This document shows positions 57,200 to 60,000 of a stretch of DNA of 60,000 nt, one piece after another. The DNA comes from Tubulanus polymorphus (Eukaryota; Nemertea; Palaeonemertea; Tubulaniformes; Tubulanidae): assembly GCF_964204645.1 (NCBI RefSeq), contig NC_134027.1, positions 21,194,485 through 21,254,484 on the forward strand, in the 5' to 3' direction. Numbering within the stretch: position 1 is the first letter of the stretch; every line of letters starts with the position of its first letter. The translations under genes and the position numbers were made by a program. Below the pieces are notes generated by a model that had not been told where the DNA came from, did no database searches, and saw only the letters and a list, made by a program, of their open reading frames with translations.

Positions 57200-57640
57200 A
57201 ATTCTTTATTTTCATTAAACGAGGTTTTAACAATTTCCAATTTTGAAGAAATGAGGTTTGAACTTTTTTAATAGGAAAAAACTACACGGTTTTGACAAAA
57301 TAACATTAGTTAAAATTACGGTTTGAATAATTTTCAATTTTAAATATTCCCAGTTTGATTGTTTTTTCAATGAACGCTTTTTTCACACATCGATATTCGT
57401 TCTTCGAATGAAATATTTATGTTCCGCTTGAAGATTAATCACGTCAAAACAAAATATAGCGCTGACAATTTTATAAAGGTATTATAATAATACACGGTGT
57501 ATTCGCGTGTAATCCAAAATTGTGAACAATAGTACTCGTAATAGCCCGTCCATTGTACTCGATAGTCGACCCATAACTGACTTTTAGACACTGAAAATTA
57601 GTCTCTTTTAAAAATAACACATATTCAATCTTTTTTTCTT
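57200..57640. pseudogene. Decayed copy of the DED-like gene and PolB upstream region
   Basis: Matches 36170-36670 with deletions: CATTAAACGAGGTTTTAACA near 57213, TTCGAATGAAATATTTATGT near 57404, GTGTATTCGCGTGTAATCCA near 57497 and ATAGTCGACCCATAACTGAC near 57564. The DED-like frame is broken. The TTTTTTTCTTACAG acceptor before the polymerase ATG is preserved. Confidence 0.75.
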
Positions 57641-57647
57641 ACAGAAA

Positions 57648-58010
57648 ATGTATTCATGCCAATACTGCCCGTTGACTTTTGCCAATGAAATCGCATTGGG
57701 TCAACACCAGCAACTTCACGCTGGGAAGAAGGGGTTTAAATGCTTAAGCTGTTGCAAACCATTTGCGTGTGCGCGTGACTTGAAGCAGCACACGGTCATA
57801 TGCATGACACCTCCGCCCATGCGACAGCATGCGCCTGTACGATCGGTCAATCCGGAAAGTAGCTTACAACCGCTTATTTCATTATCAAGTTATTGATTGC
57901 ATTCATAAATACCTGTTCTATTTTTTTTTCTTATCTTTCAGCAAATATGGGACTGCAAAATATGTGGTTTGTCCATTGAAGGGGTCTGAGTGCACTAAAT
58001 GCTTGATCAC
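57648..58010 (+). pseudogene. PolB zinc-finger exon copy, internally deleted
   Basis: The exon starting MYSCQYCPLTFANEIALGQHQ ends at an altered donor near 57857 (GAAAGTAGC instead of GTAAGTAGC). After an intron-like stretch and TCTTTCAG at about 57941 it reads QIWDCKICG, then jumps to the start of exon 3 (GSECTKC). About 280 bp of exon 2 and intron are missing relative to 37000-37280. Confidence 0.8.
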
Positions 58011-58109
58011 TTCGATACTTTCGAGCACTCCTCCCATGAGTAAAAGAAGTGAGTGCTAATATACGAACGTAACTTGTGGTCATTGTGTGTCCGCGATCAT
58101 TAGATGAAA

Positions 58110-58520
58110 CTCAGTCGTGAAGATGCGCACAACGTATTACCGAGCCTGTTCTGTCGACATGTAGTCTACTGGGCACGGATGTTGGCGGAATCGATAAGGC
58201 GTTGAAAACATTTTCCTTAACCAATCAACCACCATGGAACATGTCAACTTTGAAGACAATGACTGGTCTAACAGATTTGCTATTTGCAAATATTGTAAAA
58301 CGACAATTACATATGGTAGTTTTCGATTAATAACCTGCTCGAGGGAACCGATTTGCGAAGATTGTTGGTTGGTAAACACTCGGTGGTTAAGCGTTCAGCA
58401 TTATTTCAAATGCCCTATCGAGGATTGCAATGTGAAAAAAGACTGCTATCGATGCCACGGACAGGAGGGTTTGTTTCATTGTTGCGGTACAACTATATAT
58501 CGAACATGTTAAACGAACTT
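58110..58520 (+). pseudogene. Family-I zinc-module gene, decayed
   Basis: EHVNFEDNDWSNRFAICKYC, TYGSFRLITCSREPICEDCW and LVNTRWLSVQHYFKCPIEDC are in one frame; a deletion then leads to VKKDCYRCHGQEGLFHCCGT. It is similar to 31840-32250 but better preserved in the first half. Confidence 0.8.
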
Positions 58521-58534
58521 AAACGACAAATTGT

Positions 58535-58757
58535 AGGCGTGACCGGGATTTGAAAAAAGAGGGCCGTGGTGCCTATGACATGAAGGTAGAAAAAAACACC
58601 AATATTATCTGTCTGTCATGGCTTGACAATAAAGTCGTCAACTTAGCGTCCTCTTACATTGCTGCTCATCCAATAGGGAAAGCTCTGTGATGGGATAAAA
58701 GCCAGAAAAAAACATGTTGATGTTGACCGACCTGAGATGATTGCCAAGTACAATCAA
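58535..58757 (+). pseudogene. PiggyBac transposase fragment
   Basis: Broken frames read WLDNKVVNLASSYIAAHPIG, then RWDKSQKKHVDVDRPEMIAK and YNQ. This is the region before the third catalytic Asp of piggyBac/PGBD proteins and extends the remnant at 32300-32605. It ends where the PolB fragment begins. Confidence 0.7.
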
Positions 58758-59397
58758 TACATTGCAATAGATGTAACATCTATTACAAGGGACAGGAGTG
58801 CTACGCCAATCATTTGAAAAGCTTGGCTAGCGGGATGTCGTTGTGCGACAGTCGAGCAAGGTGTAAGGCATGCGGTCAATTTGTAAAGCGCGAAAAAATC
58901 GCCTCAGCTGACCACGACTGTGGTATTAAGTATTGGTATTAAGTAGGCGGGTGTCTTGATAAACCCGTACCTCCAGGGAGGGAAAGAATTCGATGCTGAG
59001 TTATTGAAAGTGAAGAAATTCATAGCGTTTGATTTTGAGACTACGACAACAGAAGATTCGATTCATAAGGTCATCTTTGGAATGGCACACCATTGTTGCC
59101 AAGAGTGCAAGTTGTCGACTATAATAACGAGCGATTCAGAATGTGCCCATTGTGGTAAGAACGAATTCAAGTTCCAAAATATAACTGAATTCTGCGAGTG
59201 GTTGTTCAATGACCAAAATAGAGGGGTAACCGCATTCGCCCACAACTTTCAATCCTTCGACGGATATTTTAATTTGAAGTATTTACTAGACCAGGCAATT
59301 AGACCTGAGATTATTCCGAACGGCGGTAAAATCATGTACATGTACATCCATTTGCATTTTCATTTCAGATATTATTGTAATGTATCTACTTTGTAAT
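58758..59397 (+). pseudogene. PolB fragment, duplicate of 30983-31622
   Basis: Starts in the Cys-rich block (CNRCNIYYKGQECYANHLKS), then CKACGQFVKRE, a stop, KFIAFDFETTTTEDS (Exo I) and FAHNFQSFDGYFNLKYL (Exo II), ending as in the left copy. Only a handful of substitutions separate the two over the shared 1.24 kb. Confidence 0.9.
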
Positions 59398-59605
59398 TAT
59401 CTTTCAATGCAATAAAGAACTGAAATATTAGTATCATATTTTATATATTAATCTAATGTGTTGACTCTGTAATTATCTTTTTTTGATGCAATAAAGAACT
59501 GAAATATAAGTATTATATTTTATATATTAATCTAATCCATTGAGTTTCTAATTATCTTTTTTTGATGCAATAAAGAACTGAAATATTAGTATTACATTTT
59601 CGTGA
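59398..59605 (+). repeat. Three tandem 3'-end units with AATAAA (second set)
   Basis: Same three TGCAATAAAGAACTGAAATA units as at 31615-31830, offset 27,775 bp. Confidence 0.9.
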
Positions 59606-59619
59606 AGATGCGCACAATG

Positions 59620-60000
59620 TATTGCCGAGCCTGTTCTGTCGAAATGTAGTCTACTGGGCACGGATGTTGGCGGAATCGATTAGGCGTTGAAAACATTTTC
59701 CTTAAACAATCAACCAGCATAGAACATGTCAACTTTGAAGATAATGACTGGTCTAACAGATTTGCTATTTGCAAATATTGTAAAACGACAATTACATACG
59801 GTAGTTTTCGAGTAATGACCTGCTGTAGAAAACTGATTTGGAAGATTGTTGGTTGGTAAACACTCGGTGGTTAAGCCTTCAGCATAATTTCAAATGCCCT
59901 ATCGAGGATTGTGATGCGAAAAAAGACTGCTATCGATGCCACGGACAGGAGGATTTGTTTCATTGTTGCGGTAAAACTATATATTGAACATTAAACGAAC
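59620..60000 (+). pseudogene. Family-I zinc-module gene, decayed, cut by window end
   Basis: Duplicate of 31845-32225: NFEDNDWSNRFAICKYC, TYGSFRVMTCC, LFHCCGKT. The window ends inside the copy. Confidence 0.85.

Overview
This window looks like nuclear DNA of an invertebrate animal, AT-rich and full of transposons. The evidence is spliceosomal genes with short GT-AG introns, a recognisable seven-exon stretch of the meiotic AAA+ ATPase gene TRIP13, and remnants of piggyBac, Mutator-like, LINE and foldback elements. I cannot name the species; a marine lophotrochozoan or similar is a guess. No rRNA, tRNA or CRISPR array was seen.

Layout. 1-9.5 kb is host DNA: a small coiled-coil ORF (- strand), a degenerate tandem repeat, two foldback MITEs and TRIP13 (- strand, 9026 down to 4886, both ends missing), which carries an inverted copy of one of its own exons in an intron. 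9.5-24.2 kb is transposon-rich: a partly duplicated, frameshifted piggyBac element, Mutator-like and LINE remnants, a TA-flanked inverted-repeat element, and a 374-bp satellite whose units alternate in two types. 24.6 kb holds the first coding exon of an unidentified gene. From about 26 kb to the end the window is a cluster of virus-like elements of the Polinton/Maverick-adintovirus kind, with many decayed copies.

Two elements have visible terminal inverted repeats starting AGTAGTTA. Element 1 (32606-42325, 9.7 kb) carries a multi-zinc-module gene (family I), a PC4-like ssDNA-binding gene with one intron, a RING gene (family III), a truncated packaging-type ATPase, a small gene of possible death-domain fold, and a family-B DNA polymerase whose N-terminal C2H2 zinc fingers lie on short phase-0 exons. 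Element 2 (45880-54734, 8.9 kb) carries a broken PC4-like gene, a RING gene (family IV), a three-gene capsid cluster on the - strand (minor capsid, core/pX-like, major capsid-like), a 5'-truncated PolB and a zinc-module gene (family II). It is flanked by a 566-bp direct repeat. No integrase or protease gene was found.

Between and outside the elements lie many partial copies of five families of short Cys/His-rich genes. The most striking signal is that families III, IV and V end in a histone-type 3' stem-loop followed by a purine-rich CAAGAAAGAG-like element, the signature of replication-dependent histone mRNA processing. In families III and V the start region is a TATA box exactly 42 nt before the ATG. 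Family IV instead has a TATA, a histone-like cap site and a 23-A leader. PolB, PC4-like and family I genes end instead in AATAAA signals. This suggests a virus-like system that couples part of its accessory gene set to S phase. The outer parts of the cluster repeat at an offset of 27,775 bp, so it is probably a larger tandem or segmental array.
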